A stretch of DNA of 64,000 nucleotides, taken from positions 124,001-188,000 of the forward strand of contig CAVZRO010000011.1 of assembly GCA_963777625.1 (NCBI GenBank), given 5' to 3'. Below are positions 34,645 through 43,274 of the stretch, one piece after another. Under the pieces are notes generated by a model. It did not search any database, had not been told where the DNA came from, and worked only from the letters and a program-made list of their open reading frames with translations. Position 1 is the first letter of the stretch; each line of letters starts with the position of its first letter. The translations under genes and the position numbers were made by a program. Source of the DNA: DATDIC01 sp963777625 (GTDB lineage Bacteria; Pseudomonadota; Alphaproteobacteria; Acetobacterales; Acetobacteraceae).

Positions 34645-37575
34645 GTGCCCACAGTGAGCTGGATCGGCAGCAACGGCGACTGGTCCGGACCCGCGAACTG
34701 GGACAGCGGCACGGTGCCGGGGCCCGCCGATGATGTCGAAATCGGCGGTGCGGTCGTCACGCTCGGCACGGTAGCGGTCGTCAGTTCGCTTACCCTGGAT
34801 GGTGGCAGCCCGGTGACTGCCGAGCTGGATGTTACCGGCAGCCTGGCGACAGACACGCTGATGATCGGCGAGGGACTGCTGAACCTCGAAAATGTCGCCT
34901 CTTATGACGGCGGCACGATCACGCTGACCGCCTACGACGAGTTTGGCGTGGAACTGGCGCCAAGCCGGATCGAGATCAACAGTGTCCTGGCGCTGGGCGC
35001 GGGTGAACTGCTGTTGGACGAATCCAACACGAACGACCTCTTCGGCACCGGGACGCTGGTGAACCAGGGCACCATTTCCCTGCCTGATGCTGAAGCGCTG
35101 CTCGCCAACTCGCTGCTGATCCAGCCTGCCTCCTTCAGCAACAGCGGCGTCGTGGCGATCGGCAGCAACGGCACGCTGGCGTTCGGGTCGAGCACTCAGT
35201 TCAGCAACACCGGCACAATCGCACTGGCCGCCAGCGGGGTGCTGGTCGCGTGGCTCGATTCCGGGATTGCCGACATTCCAGGCGCCAAGGGCAGCATTGT
35301 CAATAACGGAGGCACGGTGCTGTTGGGGCTGAACGGCACGATCGATAACAGCGGAACCACGTTCGATCTTGGCCAGGCGAACGCGGCCGGCGTCACCGGC
35401 TTTGCCGGGTTGCTGCACGAGGGGACTGTCAATCCGGACGGCGGGACGATCTATTTTGCCGGCGCCACTCTGGATGCGGTGACGTATGCGGGCACGCTGC
35501 AGCCGTCCGCCGGATCTACGTTGTACGTGGAGAACGGGATTTCGGTCACCGCGCCGGACGGCGGCACGGCTTTGATCGATCTCAGCGGCACCATCGGGAC
35601 CAGTGAAATCGCTTCGGTCATGCAGGGAGTTTCTCGGGTCAGTGCACCGCAACTCGTCCAACTCGAATTCCTGGATAATGAGACGCTGAACGACGTCAGC
35701 ATCATCGCCGGCGTGATCCGGGCTGATGCCGCGCTCACGCTGGGGTCGGCCGTTGAGCTGACATTTTCTCCCGGATTTGATGAGTTATCTGCGGCGACCA
35801 CGTTGGTGAATAACGGCACGATCCGCGTTCCGGACGTGACCTTCAGCGAAACCGATGACAGCATTACCGCCGCCGCGTTCATCAATGCCGGCCAGATTTC
35901 CATTGGTGCTCATGACATTGTTGCTGTCATAACCCCGATATTTGAGAACTCGGGCGGCATAACCATCGGGTCCGGCGCCAGCTTGTCGGTCAGCCTGCAA
36001 GCAACGCTGTCTGATCTGCCGGCGTATCTTGGCAGCATCGGCAACGATGGTGGCACCTACTCTGTCACGCTGATCGGTACGATCGACAATGCCGGCACTG
36101 TGTTCGATGCTGCCGTTGCGAATGCCGAGAGCGTCACCGCGATATCGGCCCTGTTGCAAGGCGGCAGCCTGGTTGCGAACGACGGGACTCTCGGATTTGG
36201 TTTCGGCACCACGCTGGACGGCGTGACCGTTCTGGGACCGATGGAGCTGTCCGGTGACAACCAGATTGCGGTCCGGAACGGACTGACACTGGTCGGTTCG
36301 AATGGCAGCGGACCCGGGTCCGTTGCCGTGAGCGGGAGCGGCACAAACTTCGATTTTCTGGATACGGAAACGATCGACAATGCCACCTTCACTGCCGCGG
36401 ACCTGGGGATAACCGCACAGGCAAGCCTCACGCTCGGCCCGGGTGTCACGATCGATCATCTGGCCGGCGGTATTTTCGGGCTGTCCTTCGACGGCAGAAT
36501 AATAAATGACGGAACAATCAGCGGCAACGCGGACAGCGGATATATCACGGTGGGGCGGATCCGACCGACGGACCCATTCACCAACGATGGGTTGATCAGC
36601 GTCGGTCAGGGCAGTTTCCTGGATGATAAGACCGAGCTCGACGGCACTGGCATGATCGAGGCATTCGGAAGCGCGATAGCCACATTCGAATCCCAGGTAG
36701 CTTCGGGGCAAACCTTCCGGATGGCTGGAACCGGCAATACCGTCGCGCTGTACGATCCGACCGCGTTCGGTGCGACGCTGAGCGGTTTCACCGCCGGCAA
36801 TACGCTCTACTTCAACGGCCAGACGATTACCTCGGCACAATATGCGCCCGGCCATCTGACCCTGTTCGATGGAACGACGGCGCTGGAAACCTTGGCGGTA
36901 TCGGATGATCTGTCCGATGCCGCCCTCATTTTTTCGCCGGACGCCGGCTTCGGGACCAATGTGAGCGTTGCCTGCTTTGTTGCCGGCACGCGCATCACCA
37001 CCGCGCACGGCGACAACGCGGTGGAGGCTTTGCGTGTCGGCGATCTGGTCCGCACAATCTCCGGCGCGTTGCGACCGATACGATGGATCGGCCGCCGGCA
37101 TGTCGATTGCCGGCTGCATCCGTGTCCGCGGCGGGTCCACCCGGTGTGCATCGCGGCGGGGGCGTTCGGGAAGGGTGTGCCGAACCGCGATCTGCTGCTG
37201 TCACCCGATCACGCCATCTTCGCGGAAGGCGTGCTGATCCCGGTTAAGTACCTGCTCGTTGGTGCGGCAATCCGCCAGATACCGTGCGACGAGATCACGT
37301 ATTTCCATATCGAGCTGGACGAGCACGACGTGATCCTGGCCGAGGGGCTTGCGGCTGAGAGCCTGCTGCCCGGCAGTGATTGGTCGGGTTTCGAGAATGG
37401 CGGTCCCGCTGTCGCGCTGTATCCGGATTTCCACAGCCGGCGATGGGAAGCCGGAGGCTGCGCGCCCCTTGTGGTGACTGGTCCTTTGGTCGCGGCCTTG
37501 CATTCACGGCTTGCCGGTTTCACACCGAGGCAATTGCGCCAGGACGCAATGGTCGCAGCGTCCGGCGCTGGTTGA
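34645..37575 (+). CDS. Secreted-type beta-repeat protein with C-terminal Hint domain
   Basis: The 976-residue product starts at GTG 34645 (MPTVSWIGSNGDWSGPANWD). Residues ~1-770 are low in Cys and Lys and rich in Gly, Thr, Asn and Asp. They carry repeated units such as LVNQGTISLPDAEALL, LVNNGTIRVPDVTFSE and IDNAGTVFDAAVANAES, typical of beta-helical extracellular proteins. From about 772, ACFVAGTRITTAHGDNAVEALRVGDLVRT opens a Hint (hedgehog/intein) domain with the catalytic Cys after SVA, then RPIRWIGRRHVDCRLHP and LLLSPDHAIFAEGVLIP. No Sec signal is evident, so type I export is possible. Hint domains can self-cleave; here the site would sit at residues ~772-774. Confidence 0.82.
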   Translation: MPTVSWIGSNGDWSGPANWDSGTVPGPADDVEIGGAVVTLGTVAVVSSLTLDGGSPVTAELDVTGSLATDTLMIGEGLLNLENVASYDGGTITLTAYDEFGVELAPSRIEINSVLALGAGELLLDESNTNDLFGTGTLVNQGTISLPDAEALLANSLLIQPASFSNSGVVAIGSNGTLAFGSSTQFSNTGTIALAASGVLVAWLDSGIADIPGAKGSIVNNGGTVLLGLNGTIDNSGTTFDLGQANAAGVTGFAGLLHEGTVNPDGGTIYFAGATLDAVTYAGTLQPSAGSTLYVENGISVTAPDGGTALIDLSGTIGTSEIASVMQGVSRVSAPQLVQLEFLDNETLNDVSIIAGVIRADAALTLGSAVELTFSPGFDELSAATTLVNNGTIRVPDVTFSETDDSITAAAFINAGQISIGAHDIVAVITPIFENSGGITIGSGASLSVSLQATLSDLPAYLGSIGNDGGTYSVTLIGTIDNAGTVFDAAVANAESVTAISALLQGGSLVANDGTLGFGFGTTLDGVTVLGPMELSGDNQIAVRNGLTLVGSNGSGPGSVAVSGSGTNFDFLDTETIDNATFTAADLGITAQASLTLGPGVTIDHLAGGIFGLSFDGRIINDGTISGNADSGYITVGRIRPTDPFTNDGLISVGQGSFLDDKTELDGTGMIEAFGSAIATFESQVASGQTFRMAGTGNTVALYDPTAFGATLSGFTAGNTLYFNGQTITSAQYAPGHLTLFDGTTALETLAVSDDLSDAALIFSPDAGFGTNVSVACFVAGTRITTAHGDNAVEALRVGDLVRTISGALRPIRWIGRRHVDCRLHPCPRRVHPVCIAAGAFGKGVPNRDLLLSPDHAIFAEGVLIPVKYLLVGAAIRQIPCDEITYFHIELDEHDVILAEGLAAESLLPGSDWSGFENGGPAVALYPDFHSRRWEAGGCAPLVVTGPLVAALHSRLAGFTPRQLRQDAMVAASGAG

Positions 37576-37683
37576 ACAGCCGCGCGCCCCAGCCGGACGG
37601 ATTGACACGACCGGGCAGTTTCCCGACAAGCCGCGCTCGGTCCTTCCGGTATGTTTCGTGTCGCCCTGAACCGGAACGGCTGG

Positions 37684-38688
37684 TTACGCCGGCACTGGCG
37701 CATCCGGATGCAGCAGCTTCTCGTGTTTCAGCTCGGCCCAGAGATCGGCTGGAATCTTCAAGCGGATCAACTCCACGTTGTGCCTGAACTCCGCCACCGT
37801 GCGCGGACCGGGGATGGTGGCGCACACCGCCTTGTGCGCCAGCGGAAACTGCAACGCCGCGGCTGGCAGCGGCACATCGTGCCGATCGCACACCGCCTGG
37901 ATTTTCTTCACCCGATCCACCACGTCGGCCGGCGCGGGGGCATAGTTCCAGGTGTCACGGCCTGCCAGGATGCCGGAATTCAGCGGGCCGCCGATCACGA
38001 TGGAGGTGCCGCGCTTCTCGCACAGCGGCAGCAGGTCATCCAAAGGCGCCTGTTCCAGCAGCGTGTAGCGGCCGGCCAGCAGGAACACATCCCAGTCGCC
38101 CCAGCCCATCGCTTCCAGCAGCACCGCTTTCTCGTTCACGCCGATGCCGATCGCGCTGACCACGCCGGCGCGCCTCAATTCCGTCAGCGCGCGATACCCG
38201 CTGTCCCGCAACACCTTCATGTGGCCGGCCGCCGCGTCCTTGTGCTGATACACGCCGATGTCGTGCACATACAGGATATCGATCTTGTCGAGTCCCAGCC
38301 GCTGATAGCTGTCATCCACCGACCGCATGATCCCGTCGTGCGAATAGTCATAGTGCACCGTGAACGGCAGCGGCGCCGTGCGCCCGTCGGTGTTCGCCTC
38401 CGCCCCGCGGCGCGGCTTCAGCAGTCGCCCAACCTTGGTGGACAGCACCCACTCGTCGCGCGGCTTGTCGCGCAGCGCGTCGCCCACGCGCCGTTCCGAG
38501 GAACCCACGCCGTAGAAGGGCGCCGTATCCACATAACGCACGCCGGCGTCCCACGCCGCGCGCACCATCGCCTCACTTTCGTCGCGGGTGACGGGAACGC
38601 GGCTGCCGCCCATCGTCGCCGTGCCGAAACCCAGCACCGTCACATTCAGCCTGGTTTTGCCGACCTGCCGCCGTTCCCACTCAGCCAT
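37684..38688 (-). CDS. Aldo/keto reductase (fucose dehydrogenase / pyridoxal dehydrogenase-like)
   Basis: The product has 334 residues. The AKR catalytic tetrad is visible: Asp in YVDTAPFYG with its Tyr, Lys in VLSTKVGRLL, and a His in LYVHDIG. GFGTATMGG is the N-terminal turn. The relatives I recognise are L-fucose dehydrogenases, D-threo-aldose dehydrogenases and pyridoxal 4-dehydrogenases; the substrate is not fixed. The start MAEWERRQVGKTRLNVTVLG is the first ATG. It lies 54 bp after paaB on the same strand. Confidence 0.87.
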   Translation of the reverse strand: MAEWERRQVGKTRLNVTVLGFGTATMGGSRVPVTRDESEAMVRAAWDAGVRYVDTAPFYGVGSSERRVGDALRDKPRDEWVLSTKVGRLLKPRRGAEANTDGRTAPLPFTVHYDYSHDGIMRSVDDSYQRLGLDKIDILYVHDIGVYQHKDAAAGHMKVLRDSGYRALTELRRAGVVSAIGIGVNEKAVLLEAMGWGDWDVFLLAGRYTLLEQAPLDDLLPLCEKRGTSIVIGGPLNSGILAGRDTWNYAPAPADVVDRVKKIQAVCDRHDVPLPAAALQFPLAHKAVCATIPGPRTVAEFRHNVELIRLKIPADLWAELKHEKLLHPDAPVPA

Positions 38689-38742
38689 CTGTCGCCTCCC
38701 GATGCTGCCCGCACTGTATGGCGGACCGCGCCGGGGCGATAC

Positions 38743-39030
38743 TCACATGTTGCCGACCTCGTCCGGGACTTCGTAGAATGTCGGGTGGCGGTAGACCTTT
38801 CCCACCGCCGGCTCGAACAGCATTCCCTTGTCCGACGGATCGCTCGCCACGATCGTAGCAGACGGAACCACCCAGATCGACAGCCCTTCCTCGCGCCGCG
38901 TATAGGTATCCCGCGCCGCCTGCAACGCCATCTCGCCATCCGCCGCATGGATCGAGCCGACATGCTTGTGCGCCAGCCCGTTGCGCGAGCGGATGAACAC
39001 CTCCCAGAGCGGCGTGGCCGGCTCGTTCAT
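38743..39030 (-). CDS. paaB: Phenylacetyl-CoA epoxidase subunit B
   Basis: The 95-residue product starts MNEPATPLWEVFIRSRNGLA. The family's HKHVGSIHAADGEMALQAAR, DTYTRREEGLSIWVVPSA and GKVYRHPTFYEVPDE are present. PaaB is a small structural subunit of the PaaABCE mono-oxygenase that epoxidises the ring of phenylacetyl-CoA. paaA is the next gene upstream, but paaC, paaD and paaE do not follow; an aldo/keto reductase does instead. Confidence 0.93.
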   Translation of the reverse strand: MNEPATPLWEVFIRSRNGLAHKHVGSIHAADGEMALQAARDTYTRREEGLSIWVVPSATIVASDPSDKGMLFEPAVGKVYRHPTFYEVPDEVGNM

Positions 39031-39044
39031 AGCCAGAAAAGATG

Positions 39045-39112
39045 CAACGCAGAGGCGCAGCGGCGCCGAGAAAAACCTGAATCTTCCTCTGCGTCTCTGC
39101 GCCTCTGCGTTG
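39045..39112. repeat. Perfect 16-bp inverted repeat between paaA and paaB
   Basis: Arms 39045-39060 and 39097-39112 (caacgcagaggcgcag and its exact complement) flank a 36-bp loop. They fall in the 97-bp gap between paaA and paaB. A hairpin of this strength could reduce read-through or mark a small mobile repeat. Confidence 0.75.
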
Positions 39113-39127
39113 AATCACTTCTGCTCT

Positions 39128-40105
39128 TCACGCCGCCCCCACCCTCACCCGTTCCTTCTCCGCAAATGCCAGCGCCGCCTCTCTCACCCATGCCCCATCT
39201 TCATGCGCCCGCCGCCGAACCTCCAGCCGCTCCCGGTTGCACGGCCCGCCGCCCGCCAGCACCTGCCGAAACTCCTCCCAATCAATCGCCCCGAACCGCC
39301 AATGCCCGCTCGCCTCATCATACCGTAACAACGGATCCGGAAACGCCAGCCCTAAAAACACCCCCTGCGGCACCGTCGCATCGACAAATTTCTGCCGCAG
39401 CCCGTCATTGGAAAACCGCTTGATCTTCCATTGCATCGACGCGTCCGAATGCGCGCTCTCCGTATCCGGCGGCCCGAACATCATCAGCACCGGCCACCAC
39501 CACCGGTTCAGCGCGTCCTGCGCCATCGCCTTCTGCTCGGCCGATCCGCGGCACAAGGTCAGCATGATCTCGTAACCCTGGCGCTGGTGAAAGCTCTCCT
39601 CCCGGCACACCCGGATCATCGCCCGCGCATACGGCCCATAGGAACAGCGGCAGAGCGGGATCTGGTTCATGATCGCCGCCCCATCCACCAGCCAGCCGAT
39701 CGTCCCGATATCGGCCCAGCTCAGCGTCGGATAATTGAAGATGGAACTGTATTTCGCGCGGCCTTCCAGTAACTGCGCCACCAGTTCCTCGCGCGACACC
39801 CCGAGTGTCTCCGCCGCCGCGTACAGATAGACGCCGTGCCCGCACTCATCCTGCACCTTGGCCAGCAGCGCGGCCTTGCGCCGCAGCGAAGGCGCCCGCG
39901 TCAGCCAGTTCCCTTCCGGCAGCATGCCGACGATCTCGGAATGCGCGTGCTGGCTGATCTGGCGCACCAGGGTCCGCCGATAGGCTTCGGGCATCCAGTC
40001 GTTGGGCTCGATCTTCGCCTCGGCATCAACCCGCGCCTGGAACCGGGCCGCCGCGTCCGCCGGTTCAGCCCCCGCCTCGACCGGCTGCAATCCCTGCGTG
40101 TACAT
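39128..40105 (-). CDS. paaA: Phenylacetyl-CoA epoxidase catalytic subunit A
   Basis: The 325-residue product starts at 40105 with MYTQGLQPVEAGAEPADAAA, typical for PaaA. The ferritin-like di-iron ligands are visible in QHAHSEIVGMLPEGNW, VQDECGHGVYLYAAAE and CREESFHQRQGYEIML. It is the oxygenase subunit that acts on phenylacetyl-CoA with PaaC, PaaB and the reductase PaaE. A longer in-frame ORF to 40288 is not conserved-looking. It is divergent from the antitoxin gene at 40217. Confidence 0.94.
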   Translation of the reverse strand: MYTQGLQPVEAGAEPADAAARFQARVDAEAKIEPNDWMPEAYRRTLVRQISQHAHSEIVGMLPEGNWLTRAPSLRRKAALLAKVQDECGHGVYLYAAAETLGVSREELVAQLLEGRAKYSSIFNYPTLSWADIGTIGWLVDGAAIMNQIPLCRCSYGPYARAMIRVCREESFHQRQGYEIMLTLCRGSAEQKAMAQDALNRWWWPVLMMFGPPDTESAHSDASMQWKIKRFSNDGLRQKFVDATVPQGVFLGLAFPDPLLRYDEASGHWRFGAIDWEEFRQVLAGGGPCNRERLEVRRRAHEDGAWVREAALAFAEKERVRVGAA

Positions 40106-40216
40106 GCTGCCAAGATGATTGCGCTCACGCGGCCCCGCAACCCCGCGAGGTCCCCCTTGACCTGGGAGGGCCCAAATGACCAATATGACTATCCTGACCA
40201 TCAGCAGGAGCGTCGG

Positions 40217-40468
40217 ATGCACACCGGTCCCTGGACGGTCGCCGAAGCCAAATCGAAGTTCAGCGAACTGATCGATCACGCGTCGCAAGGCCCGCAGACG
40301 ATCACCCGCAACGGGCGAACCGCGGCGATCGTCGTCTCGGCCGAGGAATGGGATCGCAAGACCAGGCGCGTCGGCAATCTCGCCGAATTCCTCGCGGCCT
40401 CGCCCTTGCGTGGATCGAAGCTCAAACCCGTTCGCGGCAAAGGACCGATCCGCGACGCCGATTTGTGA
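40217..40468 (+). CDS. Phd/YefM-type antitoxin
   Basis: The 83-residue product starts MHTGPWTVAEAKSKFSELID with an AGGAGCG site upstream. WTVAEAKSKFSELI...PQTITRNGRTAAIVVSAEEWD is the classic Phd/YefM DNA-binding and dimerisation region. The tail after residue ~55 (LRGSKLKPVRGKGPIRDADL) should wrap the toxin. The stop overlaps the VapC start by GTGA. It binds and inhibits the toxin and represses the operon. Confidence 0.9.
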   Translation: MHTGPWTVAEAKSKFSELIDHASQGPQTITRNGRTAAIVVSAEEWDRKTRRVGNLAEFLAASPLRGSKLKPVRGKGPIRDADL

Positions 40469-40893
40469 GCTTTCTGCTCGACACCAACGTGATCTCGGAG
40501 TGGGTGAAGCCGTCTCCCAACGCTGGCGTCGTACGCTGGCTCGCGGAAGCCGACGAGGACCGCCTGTTCCTCAGCGTCATCACATTCGCCGAACTCCGCC
40601 ATGGGATCGAGCGCCTGCAGGATGGCGGCCGGCGGAAGCGTCTCGATGAGTGGCTGCACAACGACCTGCCGCAGCGGTTCGAAGGCCGCGTGCTGGCGAT
40701 CGACGCGCCGATAGCGGAAAACTGGGGCGTCGTGGTTGCACGCAGACAAGCGTCAGGCCGGCCAATCGGGCCAATGGACGCGTTTATCGCGGCAACCGCC
40801 CAGGTCCACCAGCTCGCGCTGGTAACGCGCAACGACGGCGATTTCACTCTGTCCGTGCCAACCGTCATCAATCCCTGGAAGCCGATCCGATAG
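40465..40893 (+). CDS. vapC: VapC-type PIN-domain toxin ribonuclease
   Basis: The 142-residue product starts at GTG 40465 (MSFLLDTNVISEWVKPSPNA). The acidic PIN active-site residues are present: Asp6, Glu43 in FAELRHG, Asp105 in GPMDAFIAATA and Asp124 in TRNDGDF. VapC toxins cleave specific tRNAs or rRNA. Both genes of the pair are complete, unlike the pairs at 1.5 kb and 60.5 kb. Confidence 0.93.
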   Translation: MSFLLDTNVISEWVKPSPNAGVVRWLAEADEDRLFLSVITFAELRHGIERLQDGGRRKRLDEWLHNDLPQRFEGRVLAIDAPIAENWGVVVARRQASGRPIGPMDAFIAATAQVHQLALVTRNDGDFTLSVPTVINPWKPIR

Positions 40894-40961
40894 CCTTCTG
40901 CGCGGCTTTGCGCCTGTGTGGTAAGTCCTGCTTCCTCATGCCCGAAGGCTGCAGTGCCGCC

Positions 40962-42128
40962 ATGGACTTCGCCCTTACGGACCCCCAGTCCCAGATCCGC
41001 GAGCAGGTCCTGCGGCTCGCCGCCCGCTTCGACGACGCCTACTGGCTCGAGCGCGAACGCACCGCCAGCTTCCCCGAAGCCTTCTACGCCGCCATGGCCG
41101 AAGCCGGCTGGCTCGGCATCGCCATGCCGGCGGAATTCGGCGGCGCCGGCCTCGGCATCACCGAAGCCGCGCTGATGATGCAGGCGGTCGCCGAATCCGG
41201 TGCCGCGATGTCCGGTGCCTCCGCCATTCACATCAACATTTTCGGCCTCAACCCGGTGGTCGTCTTCGGCACCGACGAACAGAAGCGCCGGATGCTTCCT
41301 CCGCTCATCTCCGGGCAGGACAAGGCGTGCTTCGCGGTCACCGAGCCCAACGCCGGCCTCAACACCACGGAAATTATTACCCGCGCCGACAAGCGCGGCG
41401 ACCGTTACATCGTGAACGGTCAGAAAATCTGGACCTCCACCGCCCAGGTCGCCAGCAAGATGCTGCTGCTGGCCCGCACCACGCCGCTCGATCAGGTGAA
41501 ACGACGCAGCCACGGGCTGACCCTGTTCTACACGACGCTCGACCGCGCCCACGCGGAAATCCGCCTGATCCGCAAGATGGGTCGTCACGCTGTCGATTCG
41601 AACATGGTGTTCTTCCAGGACCACCCGATCCCGGAAACCGACCGTATCGGCGAGGAAGGCGAAGGCTTCCGCGCCCTGCTGCACGGGCTGAACCCGGAGC
41701 GCATCCTGATCGCCGCGGAAGCCATCGGCATCGGCCGCGCCGCCCTGGCCCGCGCCACGACCTATGCCCGAGATCGCGTCGTGTTCGGCCGCCCGATCGG
41801 CCAGAATCAATCCATCCAGCATCCGCTGGCGCGCAACTGGGCGGAGCTGGAAGCGGCCAACCTGATGATGCTGAAAGCCGCCTGGGCCTACGACCAGGGC
41901 CAGGACTGCGGGGCCGACGCCAATGCCGCCAAGTACCTCGCCGCGGAGGCCGGCTTCCGCGCCGCCGAGCAGGCCGTGATGACCCTTGGCGGCATGGGCT
42001 ACGCCGAGGAATTCCACGTCGAGCGCTATTTCCGCGAAAGCCTGATCCCGCGCATCGCTCCGGTCAGCCCGCAGCTTATTCTCAGCTATCTGGCCGAGCG
42101 GGTGCTTGGGTTGCCAAAGTCATATTGA
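40962..42128 (+). CDS. Acyl-CoA dehydrogenase
   Basis: The 388-residue product starts MDFALTDPQSQIREQVLRLA; an in-frame ATG at 40938 adds 8 residues. CFAVTEPNAGLNTTEIITRA and YIVNGQKIWTSTAQVASKML are the FAD/substrate segments. RVVFGRPIGQNQSIQHPLAR and MTLGGMGYAEEFHVERYFRE are the C-terminal hallmarks. It oxidises an acyl-CoA at the alpha-beta bond and passes electrons to ETF. Chain length or branching is not evident, and it is not in a beta-oxidation operon. Confidence 0.93.
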   Translation: MDFALTDPQSQIREQVLRLAARFDDAYWLERERTASFPEAFYAAMAEAGWLGIAMPAEFGGAGLGITEAALMMQAVAESGAAMSGASAIHINIFGLNPVVVFGTDEQKRRMLPPLISGQDKACFAVTEPNAGLNTTEIITRADKRGDRYIVNGQKIWTSTAQVASKMLLLARTTPLDQVKRRSHGLTLFYTTLDRAHAEIRLIRKMGRHAVDSNMVFFQDHPIPETDRIGEEGEGFRALLHGLNPERILIAAEAIGIGRAALARATTYARDRVVFGRPIGQNQSIQHPLARNWAELEAANLMMLKAAWAYDQGQDCGADANAAKYLAAEAGFRAAEQAVMTLGGMGYAEEFHVERYFRESLIPRIAPVSPQLILSYLAERVLGLPKSY

Positions 42129-42167
42129 TACTTGACTCAGGCAAGCAATTCCTCGCATCCTGCGCCG

Positions 42168-43103
42168 ATGGATGCCGATCCCAGCGCTCCCCCCATAGAA
42201 GCCGTGCGACGCTTCAGCCGCTTCTACACACGGCGCATCGGGCTGCTGCACGAGGGGCTGCTCGGCAGCGAGCTGTCGCTCACCGAGGGCCGTCTGATCT
42301 ACGAACTCGGCAGCCGCAAGACGGCAACCGCCGCTGCCCTGGCGACCGAGCTGGAGCTCGATCAGGGCTACCTCAGCCGGATTCTGCGCGGCTTCGAGGA
42401 GCGCGGCCTGATCCGGCGGAGGCCCTTCGAGGGCGACGCCCGCCAGCAGATCGTCTCGCTCACGCAAGCCGGTGGCGCGCTGTTCACCGCGATCGACGGG
42501 CGCTCGCGCGTGGAGATCGGCGGCTTGCTGAACCGGCTGGGTCCCACCGAGCAGAAGCGGCTGGTCACCGCACTGACCACCGCCGCGGACCTGCTCGGGG
42601 CCACGCCCGCGGAGCCGCTTCGCTCGTTCATCCTCCGCCCGCCCGAGCCCGGCGATATCGGCTGGGTCGTGCATCGCCACGGCGCGCTGTATGCCGCCGA
42701 ATATGGCTGGGACTGGACATTCGAGGCACTGGTTGCCGAGATCGCCGCCCGGTTCATCGAGAATTTCGATCCGGCGCGTGAACGCTGCTGGATCGCCGAA
42801 CGGGATGGCGCGATCCAGGGCGCGGTCTTCCTGGTGCGAGACACCGATACGGTCGCCAGGCTCCGCCTGCTGTACGTGGAGCCGTCAACCCGCGGCGCCG
42901 GGCTGGGCCGCACGCTGGTCCGCGCCTGCATCCGCTTCGCCGCTACCGCCGGCTACCGAACGATCACGCTGTGGACGAACGATGTGCTGACCGCCGCGCG
43001 GGCGATCTATCGCTCGGAAGGTTTCGTGGTGACCGCGGCGCAGCCCGAGCGGCATTTCGGCAAGGACCTGATCAGCGAGACCTGGGAGCGGGACGTTCCC
43101 TGA
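42168..43103 (+). CDS. MarR regulator fused to GNAT acetyltransferase
   Basis: The product has 311 residues from ATG 42168 (MDADPSAPPIEAVRRFSRFY). Residues ~10-150 are a MarR winged helix (ELELDQGYLSRILRGFEERG, LIRRRPFEGDARQQIVSLTQ). Residues ~155-310 are a GNAT domain with the acetyl-CoA loop LYVEPSTRGAGLGRTLVRAC and a C-terminal KDLISETWERDVP. Such fusions are widespread and mostly uncharacterised; the N-terminal part should bind DNA in response to a ligand. It lies 39 bp after the acyl-CoA dehydrogenase. Confidence 0.88.
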   Translation: MDADPSAPPIEAVRRFSRFYTRRIGLLHEGLLGSELSLTEGRLIYELGSRKTATAAALATELELDQGYLSRILRGFEERGLIRRRPFEGDARQQIVSLTQAGGALFTAIDGRSRVEIGGLLNRLGPTEQKRLVTALTTAADLLGATPAEPLRSFILRPPEPGDIGWVVHRHGALYAAEYGWDWTFEALVAEIAARFIENFDPARERCWIAERDGAIQGAVFLVRDTDTVARLRLLYVEPSTRGAGLGRTLVRACIRFAATAGYRTITLWTNDVLTAARAIYRSEGFVVTAAQPERHFGKDLISETWERDVP

Positions 43104-43107
43104 CGCG

Positions 43108-43190
43108 ATATCATACCAAACAGCATTGAGGGCGACCTACGTTCGCCATTCCCGTTCCTCGGCATTCCGTTCCTCATTCCCGGGGAGGGG
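43108..43190. repeat. GCATTGAG-type 3' element
   Basis: ataccaaacagcattgaggg and then cgacctacgttcgccattcc is the best-preserved member of the element family seen also at 13126, 27178, 48517 and 58580. It separates the convergent MarR-GNAT and usp genes. Confidence 0.65.
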
Positions 43191-43274
43191 ATCAGCCGAC
43201 GCTCGGAACCTCGCGAGCATTAGCGCCGGTCGGTATCACACTTGATACCATTACCAAGGATGTCGACCCTCGCC

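Noticed and set aside
35785..37140. 451-codon open frame opposite the Hint-domain gene
   Set aside because: No start signal or domain, and it covers the conserved Hint motif on the other strand.
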